The notes under the pieces: model-generated
Database searches by the model: none
What the model was told of the DNA's origin: nothing
What the model saw: the letters and a program-made list of their open reading frames with translations, nothing else
Shown here: positions 1-9,531 of the stretch, piece after piece
How the letters are laid out: each line of letters begins with the position of its first letter
How positions within the stretch are numbered: the stretch's first letter is position 1
Position numbers and translations under genes: made by a program
Assembly: GCF_963678635.1 (NCBI RefSeq)
Contig: NC_087065.1
Location: 17,867,623 to 17,931,622 of the forward strand
DNA: 64,000 nucleotides
Source of the DNA: Symsagittifera roscoffensis
Taxonomy: Eukaryota > Xenacoelomorpha > Acoela > Convolutidae
Reading direction: 5' to 3'

Positions 1-1174
1 TGGGTCGTTGTTACCCATATTTTTCGTCGCCTCTTCCTCTTCATATTCACGTTGGCTTCTATTCGCCTCCTGCATGTTGTTAATGTTTGTTGATCTGAAT
101 ACCATTGTAAAATGACCGCGGTTGGCACGTTTTTTGCGCAAACCTTGTCTTTCGATGGGCAAGAAAATAAGTCGTTTGGGCCAAAAAATCTGCCGCATTT
201 GTAACACATACTGTTTCATTCATTTTTTTGCCCCTTGTGTTGTAGTTTTGTCTGGGCAGATTGTTTCGGCCTATCCAAACAACGCAGCCTCTTTCATTTC
301 TTTGGTGCCCGTTTGGTCTGCCTCTTCCGCGTGGCTGTATATGAACTGTCGGTTTTTGTTTGATTTTTGGTTTTGTAGTTGACGATAACCCAAAGGGAAC
401 ATGTAATTTTCTTTGAATTACTATGTTATGTCCCTTTCTCTCTTCTAATCGCATCTTCATATGCGTCTTGAGAGGATCTAGTTTTTGCTAGAAGCTCTTT
501 GGCTATCTTCTTGTTTGAAATACGTGCCGTGAACATCTCTCGCTCATACCCTCTCATCTTCTCTGTCTACGCAACCAGCGCGTGATGCGAGTTCTTCGAG
601 GTCAGCGTGTAATTGTTCAAAGGATTCGTTTTTTCGTTGCTTTCGGCAAATGAAATTATACTTTTCGAAAGCTTTCATCCTTTTCATATCGAAATTTTCT
701 TAATTAGTCATAACGAGTATACGCATAGTTTTTCTCAGTCGCTGATTGGATTTCGAGTCCTGGTCATTTATATTGAATTTGTTGTTGACCATCTGTTCCG
801 AGGCATAGGAACAGGTAGCTCATTATTTTGACGTCCACATTGTCCTACGCAATGTTGTTAGGCAGAGCGCCTGTCTCTTGTTTTGATAACGTTGTTTTCC
901 CATTTCACTCTTTTCTCTTGTTTGTGGATATCTCTATGGCTTCCTTGGGCCTCTGTTTCGCCGCTAGTTTCGACTTCGAAATTTTTTTTTCAGTTGGTTC
1001 GACAACTGGTGTTTTTCTTCTAATTAAATTTCTTACCTCTATCCCGCCTCTGGCAAACATAGCCATTTCCATCATGGCCACCCACTTGCGCCATTCCAGT
1101 TGTGGCTCTGCTGATGCTTTTTGCCAGAATGATGGGATGTTCAGCGGGTTCTTGTATCCTGCTGGCTGCGCCAT
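1..1174 (-). pseudogene. Decayed Ty3/gypsy-type gag, cut by window edge
   Basis: Reading the minus strand from an ATG at 1174 gives a short gag-like N-terminus (PLNIPSFWQKASAEPQLEWR near 1150-1090). Further on is a helical capsid-like stretch (RKNESFEQLHADLEELASRA, about 630-560). Next to the window edge lies a two-part zinc-knuckle region: CYKCGR near 205, then RGHFTMV near 120. These blocks sit in different frames, so there are at least three frameshifts and several stops. The order capsid then double knuckle is typical of gag in arthropod-type gypsy/Mag elements. The pol part, if present, would lie left of position 1. No LTR is visible on the 5' side. This family differs from the giant elements, whose gag has a single CX2CX4HX4C knuckle. 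Confidence 0.7.
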
Positions 1175-3039
1175 GTCATTCCGCTCTGTATGATCTACTC
1201 TAGAATACGAACGAACTGGCACAATAACTCTATAACTATTAAAGGTTGAAAAAATAACTGAACTCAATTCTGCATTCTGATTGTCTGAGCGTTTATGCTC
1301 GCCGTCAAGGCCATCTGTTCGGCAGTCAAGGGGTATACATATATAAATGAATACATCTTGATGTTAAGCAAATCTGGCTGGATGACAGACCCAACAAGCT
1401 CACAGACTTGCAACTTACTTGAATCAGGTACTGTTATTCTTCCCATCATTAATCTACAAAACGCACTATCATTTGAATTATCTGAACCAAAACTATAATT
1501 AAAAATTTTGGTAAAATTCCAAAAACTAGTAAGAAAATTCATTTGAATTCAGTTTCGATTCGCGATTTAAACTGCAGTAAATTTGCATACATTGAATCTC
1601 TCTATTTAAAATTCTTTGTATATATTACCAATTGATTGAGTGAGATTCAAATTCAGGCCAATTTATGCGATCAAACTCAAAATTACAGAAAGTTTTGTCT
1701 TCTTATGTTAATATTGACTCAATGCGTTCAAATTTAAGATGATGTTTCATCTGCAACCTCTCTCGCTAAAGTTCTGGGATTTGAAAATTGCTAGTTTGAT
1801 TATCTTGCGGACTCTTTTAAGCGCTCTTCGCAGATCCTAGACTTTGTGTAACTGAAACCTTGATGGAAATGTTTTGTGCGTGGCAAGTTATTGCGCAGTC
1901 AATAAATTTTCTCCATTTGAGTTGAAGCAACTTAACTGATCATCTTAATTGGACATATGGCTCAAAGCTTAAGACATAATATTTTTGCGGTTGATCTCAA
2001 AGTTTGTTAATCATCAAAAACCAAAACTACTTGAGCAGTGAATGAATTCAGGGTTAAATCATTTCAATTTGTTTTTATAAAGAAAAGAATATTTCTGCAG
2101 ATAACTAGCATTTATAGCAATCGCAGCTTTGCCCTGATACAAAGAACTTTAATATATTTTTGCAAATTTTATTTTTTTGCGATAGACGCTTAGTCAAAAT
2201 GTTAACACGGTTTATTTTGGCAGCTGCTTTTGCGACTTAAAAGATCAGCTTCATGTGGGCTAAATTGTCAAAAATGAAATGGTTTTTCTGATTAGTTTGG
2301 GATTTAACCCAAGTTTTCTTGGTTGGAAGAGAGCTCAATGTTTTACCAGTGCCCATCGGCTCAAAGTTTTCCAAATGAAGAGTCTTTAAGTCGAAAAACT
2401 AAAAATCGTTAGGCAAGGAATCGATGTTAAGCAAACGAAACATTTCGACTTCAGTAATCAGTTTTGGCAGACGGTCTATAATCATCTGGGCTATCTACTC
2501 TACCGATAATTTCTGTCACGAGATCTAAATCAAATTGGAAGTCTCGATAAAATCTTGAATAAATTTGTTGCAGTTTTATCTCGACTCTAATTTTAATTGG
2601 ACCAAAAAAGCAGACGCCGTTTGGGGCGAAATCTGTTTGAGTGCAAAATGTAATAGAAGTTTGAGACTTTATTGATACCTTTTTGGATGAAGATTGCAAT
2701 GATCTTTGAAACAAAGTGACAAAATTCAATTTAAATAAGTGTAATAAGTAAGCCAAGAAAAATATCCAAATTAATTAACACTACAGTTTTATCAACTGAC
2801 TCTTTTTACCGTATTGACTTAACCTAAAAATTAGTTCCCTGAGTTAACAAACAGTTCGATATCATATACAACATTCGGTTGTTTTGAATCAATGCTTTAA
2901 TCATACTGATCAAACTCGAAGAAGTTAGTTGATCATAGCTAAATATTCATACGGTAGATTCTGATTTTGGGAGAGAAGCTATAAGGAGCTTCGAAACCTT
3001 CATAAAAACTTTTTTTTTCAGTTTGCAGTTAAGTTTCGC
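1175..3039. other. Intergenic stretch, no gene recognised
   Basis: AT-rich sequence with no protein family that I recognise. One minus-strand open frame at 2451-2756 has a protein-like second half (after an acceptor-like TTTGTTTCAAAG near 2695) and could be a terminal exon, but I see no partner exon in phase. Confidence 0.4.
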
Positions 3040-3411
3040 TTAATTGAATTTTATTGACAACTTCAGGAAAATGAGCCATGTGATTTTAATGGAGACAAGA
3101 AGCGAAGCCTGTTTGTCATCGGATTCCGTTTCAAAGATTGCAGAAATATTCGGATTAAGTGTCGGTTCCTTTTTCGGTTCATACAAGAAGCTTTCAAACA
3201 GCTTATTCATCTCATCGGCAGTTTTTATGCAGTCGCTGGGTTCCGACTTCACTTCTATTTTCACTCGACTTGTTTCGTTGTAGTAAAGACAGTCGGAGCT
3301 TACGAGGTCGGAGTATCCTTTCGTGCATGTTGTTATGTAGCTGTTCATGTCGACTGCGTCAATTTGCATCTCTTTTGCCTTGACAATACATGCACAGTAT
3401 TTGTAAACGCT
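3040..3411 (-). CDS. Candidate last exon of a spliced host gene
   Basis: This minus-strand exon opens directly after TATTTTTCAG, a good 3' splice site near 3412. It reads about 120 codons to a TAA at 3040. The peptide is Cys- and acid-rich, with KYCACIVKAKEM near its start and EVKSEPSDCIKTADEMNKLF in the middle. The upstream exon at 4063-4124 ends one base into a codon, and this exon supplies the other two bases, so the phases fit (Glu-Gly-Ser-Val across the junction). The last 20 residues become hydrophobic and less convincing, so the true end may be earlier. The intron would be about 650 nt. I do not recognise the family. It could be a secreted or hemolymph-type protein, but no signal peptide was found upstream. 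Confidence 0.4.
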   Translation of the reverse strand, partial: SVYKYCACIVKAKEMQIDAVDMNSYITTCTKGYSDLVSSDCLYYNETSRVKIEVKSEPSDCIKTADEMNKLFESFLYEPKKEPTLNPNISAIFETESDDKQASLLVSIKITWLIFLKLSIKFN

Positions 3412-4062
3412 ACCTGAAAAATAAGACTTTGACATTAGAGGATTTTTTTAACTCCCTATTGTACGAAGGGTCCCGCTTTGACACTATTTACAAATCTAGC
3501 TGCGATTAAGAGCTAGATTTTACTTTTTTTGATAAAGACGCCTTCGTTGCATATTTATATTCTATTCTGGGTGTAAAGGCGCAACTAAAAGCACTCTACT
3601 TGTCAAAATCTGAAATGAGTTTTTGAAATGTTTTCGGACAAATTAATTGCGGGTCCAAAAAATATTGCAAAATAGGGTTATGATGAAAAAAGGTGTTTTT
3701 TAGTAATTTGGGACATCTCGAGACAAAACGTTTCCCTTAACTAACACAAGTTAAACAAAACATAACAATTCGAAAAGGAAACAATTCGAGGCAAAAATCT
3801 GAAAGCATAACCGAGATGCGACTTCGACATCAAATTTACTATTTAAAAACGTACATAAGTTGACCAAATATTTCATTTAAATAATGAATTGACCAAAAGA
3901 ACAATGTTCAACATGTTCACTTCTTGAGACAGATCATTTATAAAAGCTTTTGTGGAATTTGGATGAAGTATAACTGAAAAACTATCTGGACGTACATTTG
4001 ATAAAGTTAAACTCGAAAAGAGTTGGTCTTCCATACTATAGTTTCTTAAAATGTTTCCTCAC

Positions 4063-4124
4063 CTTCGTCCATTCCCGCTTCATACATCTGTGTTCCACAC
4101 AGAGCAACTGCTGCATCAACATCA
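4063..4124 (-). CDS. Candidate internal exon upstream of 3040-3411
   Basis: This 62-nt minus-strand exon is bounded by a CTCTCAG acceptor and a GAAG|GTGAGG donor. It encodes DVDAAVALCGTQMYEAGMDE and joins the 3040-3411 exon in phase. I could not identify an earlier exon or a start codon. The support is splice-site quality and phase agreement only. Confidence 0.35.
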
Positions 4125-5696
4125 CTGAGAGTTACTAAATATCAGAGAAAACATGATAACTGACATGATCTCTTTTTGCTCAGTGACCATCTTTTCCTTG
4201 GTCTGAGATTTTTACCGTCGATTATTTACGCCAATACCGCCCGAGTATTTGATGACATGCGTGGTAGTTATCCTATTCCAAGCTGATTTGGGTTTCTGCG
4301 ACAACCTTGTAATATTTATGTTTTTTTATAGATGGCGGGAAATTATATACTAGAAACCTCTTTTTGAGCTCCTCGTTTTTGCTATTGCTTTTGTCTGAAA
4401 TGTTAATTCAAATGAGTTTTGCTGATAAAAATCACAAAAACAAGACCATTTATCACCTGTGCGAACAAACAAAACGATTTGAACAAGTTCTTAAATATGC
4501 GAGTAATAATCGGCAAATGAAAAATCAAGAAAATTTCATTTTACGAGAGAAAGTGAAAAACAGCAAAAAAGCCCGAGATGCTGTTTTTCGTTCTCGGTAA
4601 GCAAAAAAAAAAATTTTTTTCTCACTTCCCGTATTAAAACTTTTGCTCGATTTTTATGAAAATTGGTATTTTGACTAAATAGGTCTTAAGTTTTTTGAGC
4701 ACTCCTCATTTTGTCAACGAGCTGATGAATAATCACAAAGTCCAGTTTGGACCTTTTCCACGCATATTTGTACATTAATCCTTAAAAATAATAATTTTTC
4801 CTGCTTTCCTTGATATGTTTCTAAAATTCAATCAGTGAAAAACTGTTCACAATTACCCTGTTACAATTTGAACCGAATCAAGTCCATGCAATTGGGCATT
4901 ACCTTGCCATAGGACTCAAAATCAAAACCGTAAAATTACAAAACAAGGCTTTTCAAAAATTGTTCGAACGAAATTTTGAATGGAAAAGTTATTTTATTGT
5001 ATTAAGAATTATTAGAATGTATTGACCTGTTCGCACCGATGCGTTTTATTGAAGTATATAACTTGAAAATATTATTATCTTCTATAACTTGTATATCAAA
5101 TAGAATTTCGTATATTGATTTTCAAAAAGAACCCTTTGTCTTTATATACAAGCAGTTTTTTTCAGTTTTTTTTTGCGTCCTACTAAAGAAAAAAAGTAAT
5201 GCAACTAGTTAACTGAAAAAATAAGATATCTTTTCACATACATTTTTACGTTTCTTAAAAGTAGTAGCTATTAACCTATCTTTGGTTGATGCAATTGCTT
5301 ATCTCATATAAAAGAAGGGTTCTGGTACAAAAAGTTGAATTGAAACCCAAAACACTATTTTTGTTTCTAAAAAATAACTTTTTTTAATCTCGATTTGCGG
5401 CTGTATATTTGACTCTTTTCGTTTTTGTAAATTTGCACACAAAAATGGCACTAAGGATGTTGATTGAACGCAAGTATCGATATGGTACCATAAAGCGGTT
5501 GACAAATGCTATAGGCGTCTGGCAGAAGCACACGGAATCCCGTTCGAGAAAACCACATCCTTTAGGTCCCCCTTTAGGTTCCGTTCGAGAAAACCACATC
5601 CTTTAGTTTCGTATGAAAGTAATAAAAAAAAGTAACGGGAAGAAGTTTTGTAATATCATTGAAGGAAGGCCATTTTGGATTTGTTCTTGAAAGAAC
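4125..5696. other. Intergenic stretch with a short direct repeat
   Basis: No gene recognised. A perfect 26-bp direct repeat (CCGTTCGAGAAAACCACATC plus CTTTAG) occurs at 5540-5565 and 5581-5606, 41 bp apart, about 95 bp outside the left giant element. The 60-80 codon open frames here have no family signature. Confidence 0.5.
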
Positions 5697-5700
5697 ATAC

Positions 5701-6110
5701 TGAGTTAGGACTGGAGTGTATAACTCATAGAGTAATTTCGGATAGGGTACACCGTCTGCTCGTCACGCTATCTTATTTTCGGCCGGATAGATTCGTGCAA
5801 CTTCTTAGTCTAATACCGATCCTAATCTTACTCTTATACTATCTAGTCTCAGGTTGTTTAACTAGTCTCTGCTAGGCTCAATAGATCTAGGGTATACTGG
5901 TTTATTGCGGCTGCTGAAGTGCTCGGGAGAGTCCAACTAATTTCTAAGTTAAATTCAAATCTCTCTGGTGCTGAAATTACAAGTAACTTCAGCACTTACA
6001 AATAAGTGGGTTGTTAGTTAGATGGATCATGATTGGTTAATATTAAATACTTTACATTGGTAAAATATCTAATTTATCCAATCATAAAATGTAGTTTAGA
6101 TCAGGTTCCA
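5701..6110 (-). repeat. 3' LTR of left element
   Basis: This 410-bp repeat is nearly identical to 24209-24618. On the plus strand it runs from TGAGTTAGGA to AGGTTCCA, so in sense it starts TGGAACC and ends CTAACTCA. It contains an inverted repeat GTGCTGAA (5968-5975) / TTCAGCAC (5988-5995). Confidence 0.95.
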
Positions 6111-7588
6111 CCCATCCGGGTTTTACAGAGTTTTTTAGAATAGTTCTTCTGCGATTCGAAGGATGGATGATGGACGTTGGTTTTTGGCGAACATCATTTT
6201 CTTCCGTTTCCTCTTTGTTAAAGAAGTTCCAGGAAGCTGGAGTTAGAGACATAAGACGTTGTGTCTTCTAGTGACAACGACTAAGTCTTTGCAACAAACT
6301 CAAATCTGATTTCAGAATGGTTGGCTATGTCAGGTTTTTCTGTTCTGCGTGGAGAACTTCTTTTGTGTCTGATCTAGTTTGGGAATGGCGTGGAGATTGT
6401 GCGTGGAGGGGATGCCTGGTTACTCGGATCTGTACGTATACTTGAACATCGAGGTGGTCATTGGTCTAGTTCAATGAAGTCCTTTTCTGCGAAGTCAAGT
6501 CGTACTCTAAATCCTTTGAGTTGTGATTGTGAGTGGCATATCGATTGTGGTTGGTCATTCTCTCTCGAGTGTAGTGGGGTCGTTTTGTCTTTAGATGTTC
6601 GTCCTTGGTGTTATATTCTGATCTATGTATTGCATAATGTAATTTACATTTTATAAAACATTTATTAGTTTAATATTTTTTAATTATGATTTTAGTTAGT
6701 TGTTTTCACAAAAGCTTTTTGTTTTAGTTCGGTTATTTTGAAGAGTTACTCACCCTTGAGTAGCTCTTATTAAAAATAGAGGTGTGGTCACAAAGCGTGG
6801 ATGTAGCGCGGTGGGTTAGGCCGGCTATAGAGCATGCTCAGGACGTCCTTCCTGGTGGGTTAGGCCAGGAGTGGGAGTATGATTTCATGCGGTTTTTATG
6901 AGGGGTCCTGTTATGTGACAACGTTTTATGTTGGGTTTGTTGTGGTTTTTCTTATGTCTTGTTGGTTATGTCCTTTTTCCAAAAAGCAAATTGTTCGTGG
7001 TATGGGTTTGTCTTTCGACTTTTTTGTGTTTTATTATTTCTTTCTTAGACTTTATAATAGTCTTCAAAAGAATAAATTATCCAGTTTTAAACTGGGTTAA
7101 TCCGGTTTGGGTACCGTTGGTTTCCTTTTCTTAGTCATGCTGTTATTCTATGATTTGTGGTATTTAGTAAGCTGCGTTGGTTAGTTTTGTTTAGTATATG
7201 ATTCCTTTCCAACCGGGTTAAAGGAAGGTTTGAAACATGTTATTATATGTTAGAGTTGTTGAGTGTGAAAACTTGAAACTGAAATTCATTATTTTAAACA
7301 ATTCTTCGTGGGCGAGCTGTGCGAGTGTGGATAGAATTTCTGTGCGAATGAATGAAAATATCAAAAGGTTAGTACTGCATTTGCATTTTATTAATTTACT
7401 GCATAGAATTTGGAAATTTACTGCTAGTTATGGGGGAATTTTAAGTTACAAATTTTCATCATAATTAGATTTACTGCTTGTGGGGAAAATTTTAGAAATG
7501 AATTTACTGCATTGGTATTAAATTTATAAATTTATAAGTGTAAGAGATTAATAGAATTTTTGAAATCTGTTTGATGAAATTTGCGATT
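6111..7588 (-). other. Conserved 3' noncoding block of left element
   Basis: About 1.5 kb lies between the last ORF and the 3' LTR, and it is shared with the right copy (54759-56232). There are only short, non-conserved open frames. It holds the double-palindrome block at 6810-6866, a 7-bp-arm palindrome CCAGTTTTAAACTGG near 7080, and a 12-bp-arm hairpin at 6741-6768 (one mismatch). It probably serves as 3' UTR, with possible export or packaging roles. The sequence next to the LTR reads AAAACCCGGATGGG in sense, which is a poor polypurine tract. Confidence 0.6.
6810..6866. repeat. Two adjacent perfect palindromes flanked by a 13-bp direct repeat
   Basis: GGTGGGTTAGGCC occurs at 6810-6822 and 6854-6866. 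Between the copies lie GAGCATGCTC (6830-6839) and AGGACGTCCT (6840-6849), two perfect 10-bp palindromes back to back. The right copy keeps both direct repeats (55480-55492, 55524-55536), the AGGACGTCCT palindrome, and GAGCATGCT with one changed end base. Confidence 0.8.
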
Positions 7589-7594
7589 TTTATT
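7589..7594 (-). promoter_or_regulatory. Candidate poly(A) signal AATAAA
   Basis: AATAAA in sense lies about 50 nt after the 3' splice site that follows the last ORF. The right copy has AATAAA at the same place (54753-54758). It could end a subgenomic RNA before the LTR; genomic RNA must read through it. Confidence 0.35.
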
Positions 7595-7641
7595 TGTCTT
7601 TTGTGGTTTTTGTAGGTGATTGTCGGATGAAGGCTAAAAAC

Positions 7642-7720
7642 CTAAAGAAAACATGGATAAAGTATGGTGAGTTTTTTAATATTTTAATTAGTTAGTAATA
7701 TTTATTTAATTCATACTTAC
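7642..7720 (-). other. Conserved 79-nt intron directly after the last ORF
   Basis: In sense the stop codon TAA is followed by CAG and then GTAAGTATG, a near-perfect 5' splice site. TACTAAC (branch-site consensus) lies about 25 nt in, and the intron ends TTTTCTTTAG. The right copy has the same three signals at 54630-54705. A junction 3 nt after the stop is too close to provoke nonsense-mediated decay. Retention in integrated DNA fits a retroelement with unspliced genomic and spliced subgenomic RNAs. Confidence 0.7.
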
Positions 7721-7723
7721 CTG

Positions 7724-9531
7724 TTAGTCGTCGGGGAAAAAACCGTGGGGGAAGATGTCGTGGATGAGATCGGAAGTTGTTAGTAGTTTAGCTAAGATGC
7801 GGATGATATTTTTAGTCTGAAGCAGTGGCCAAAGCAATTGAAGTGCCTTGATAGTGGTTAGTTCTTCAGTGCCAACTGCAAACTCATAAGGTGTGTTTTG
7901 GATTAGATTATATAATTTGTGATTGAATTTAGTGTTGTGGATGAATTCTAAAATTGGGATTTCTATAGGTTGTACAAACTCGTGCGGGATAAGGAAGGGT
8001 CGGGATTCTTCGGCGTTGAAGGTCTTGGTGATGGGACAGAAGATGTACATTTGGGTTATGGGATCATAATTGCGAAGAATACCATGAAGGTTAGTATCTT
8101 TAATGCAATATGTGAAATTTAGGAAAAATGGTGAAGTGTATTTGGAATTAATGAATTGAAAACGATGGTGTGGTTGTCTAGAGGGTGTGTGTAGGTCAAA
8201 GTGATTTTGGATGAAGCGATAATAACTATATGTGTGGGTTTGTTTAGTGCGCAAAACATAATATCGTGTGAGCAGTGTAAATCTCTTTCGTGTGGTGCAA
8301 GGAAATGAAAGGTTAGTGAAAATATTTGGAAGCGTTCTTTAAAACTTTCGTATGCTTGTGTGTCTGTTAGTGCTTCTGAAATAATGTGATCAAACTTTCG
8401 GTCGAAGATGTTTAGTGTAAATATATATGGTGTCTTGATGAAAAATTTCTCGGTAATTTGTGGATTAGCGAAGCGATCGTCGTCTAAGAATTGATCTTGG
8501 TTAGCTCTGATGATGTTGTGATCATAGTATTCGAGTGTATATTCGTTAGCTCTAGGTGCAGTGTGTGTTTTTAGTGATTTTTTATATCCAACGTAAGTAA
8601 ATTGTCTAGCGGTTAGTGGTGTAGTGAGTCGATATAGCATGTCCGTATTTCGCTCTATATCGATGTGAGTGTTAGATAAAGGTAAGCAAAGAGGGTTAGT
8701 AAAATGATAATATGAGGTCCAAGAGAGAGTGGGCATTAAAACGTATTCATCTACAAAGTTGCGTGTTTCGTTAGTGTCGTGGGGGGTGTTTAAGGTGTAT
8801 TGTGGGAATGAGGGTAAGGTGATGGCTAAAAATTCTTTTGTGTTAGTATGCTTGGGGTGGTTGATGTATTCACGGGCTGTTCCTGGTTTTGCTGGGAAAG
8901 GATGGTTGGGGAACTTTCTTTTAAAAGTGCGGTAAGCTCTATTAGTGTTGAGTGAAGATTCAGTTGATGTGGATGATGGTGCTAATGATTCAGTATAATT
9001 TGAAGAGGGTGTAGGGGTAGGGGGGTTGGATGAATTTATTGTGGAGGAGATTTGGTTTATTGTTGGGGTATGGAGGTGGTAGGGTTGTTGTTGAAGGGTA
9101 ATAAAATTATCTAGCTCTGGGGAGATTCGGGGGGTGTCTGGAGAATGAGATGATTGGTCAGAATGAAGTGAGGAGTAGGTTGGGGTAACTTGGGAAGCAT
9201 AAGAGGGTGTGGAAGTGATTGGGTCAGGGTTATTGGATAATATGGGTTGAAAAGGGGGTTGAGAAAAATTAGAAGAGTTATGAAAATTATTGGATGGGGA
9301 TGGTTCTGAGTCGGCAAATTCATCGGGGGTTTCAATATTCGGGTTATTGAGTTGTGAGATGGAATATAAAACTGAGATGTGTGAATTAGTGTCGGAATTC
9401 ATGCCTGATGTTACATTAATAGATGGAAAATCGGGTGGCGGAAAAGCAAAAAGTGGTATTATTGGGATTGGAGAGGTAAGATTGGTTGGGTGGGAATTTG
9501 ATCGGTGTAGTGATCCAAGTTGGCGGCTCAT
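7724..9531 (-). pseudogene. Large unknown ORF (orfD), frameshifted in this copy
   Basis: The ATG (9529-9531) overlaps the env stop as ATGA, suggesting coupled termination-reinitiation. The frame runs from 9531 to about 8260. There a 2-nt insertion relative to the right copy (near 8255) shifts it, and the homologous protein continues in the frame ending at 7724. The first 190 residues are Ser/Thr/Pro/Gln-rich and disordered-looking. The next 400 look globular, rich in Tyr, Phe, His and Ile, with no signal peptide or membrane span and no motif that I recognise. The intact 603-aa version is at 52815-54626. It is the last ORF before the 3' block and lies downstream of env, where complex retroviruses keep accessory genes. 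That is a positional analogy only. Confidence 0.75.

Noticed and set aside
2451-2756. 101-codon minus-strand frame with protein-like second half
   Set aside because: An acceptor-like site is present, but I found no upstream exon in phase and no family resemblance; mentioned only in the gap entry.
6741-6768. 12-bp-arm hairpin in the 3' block of the left element
   Set aside because: The right copy has three mismatches in one arm without compensating changes, so the structure is not conserved.
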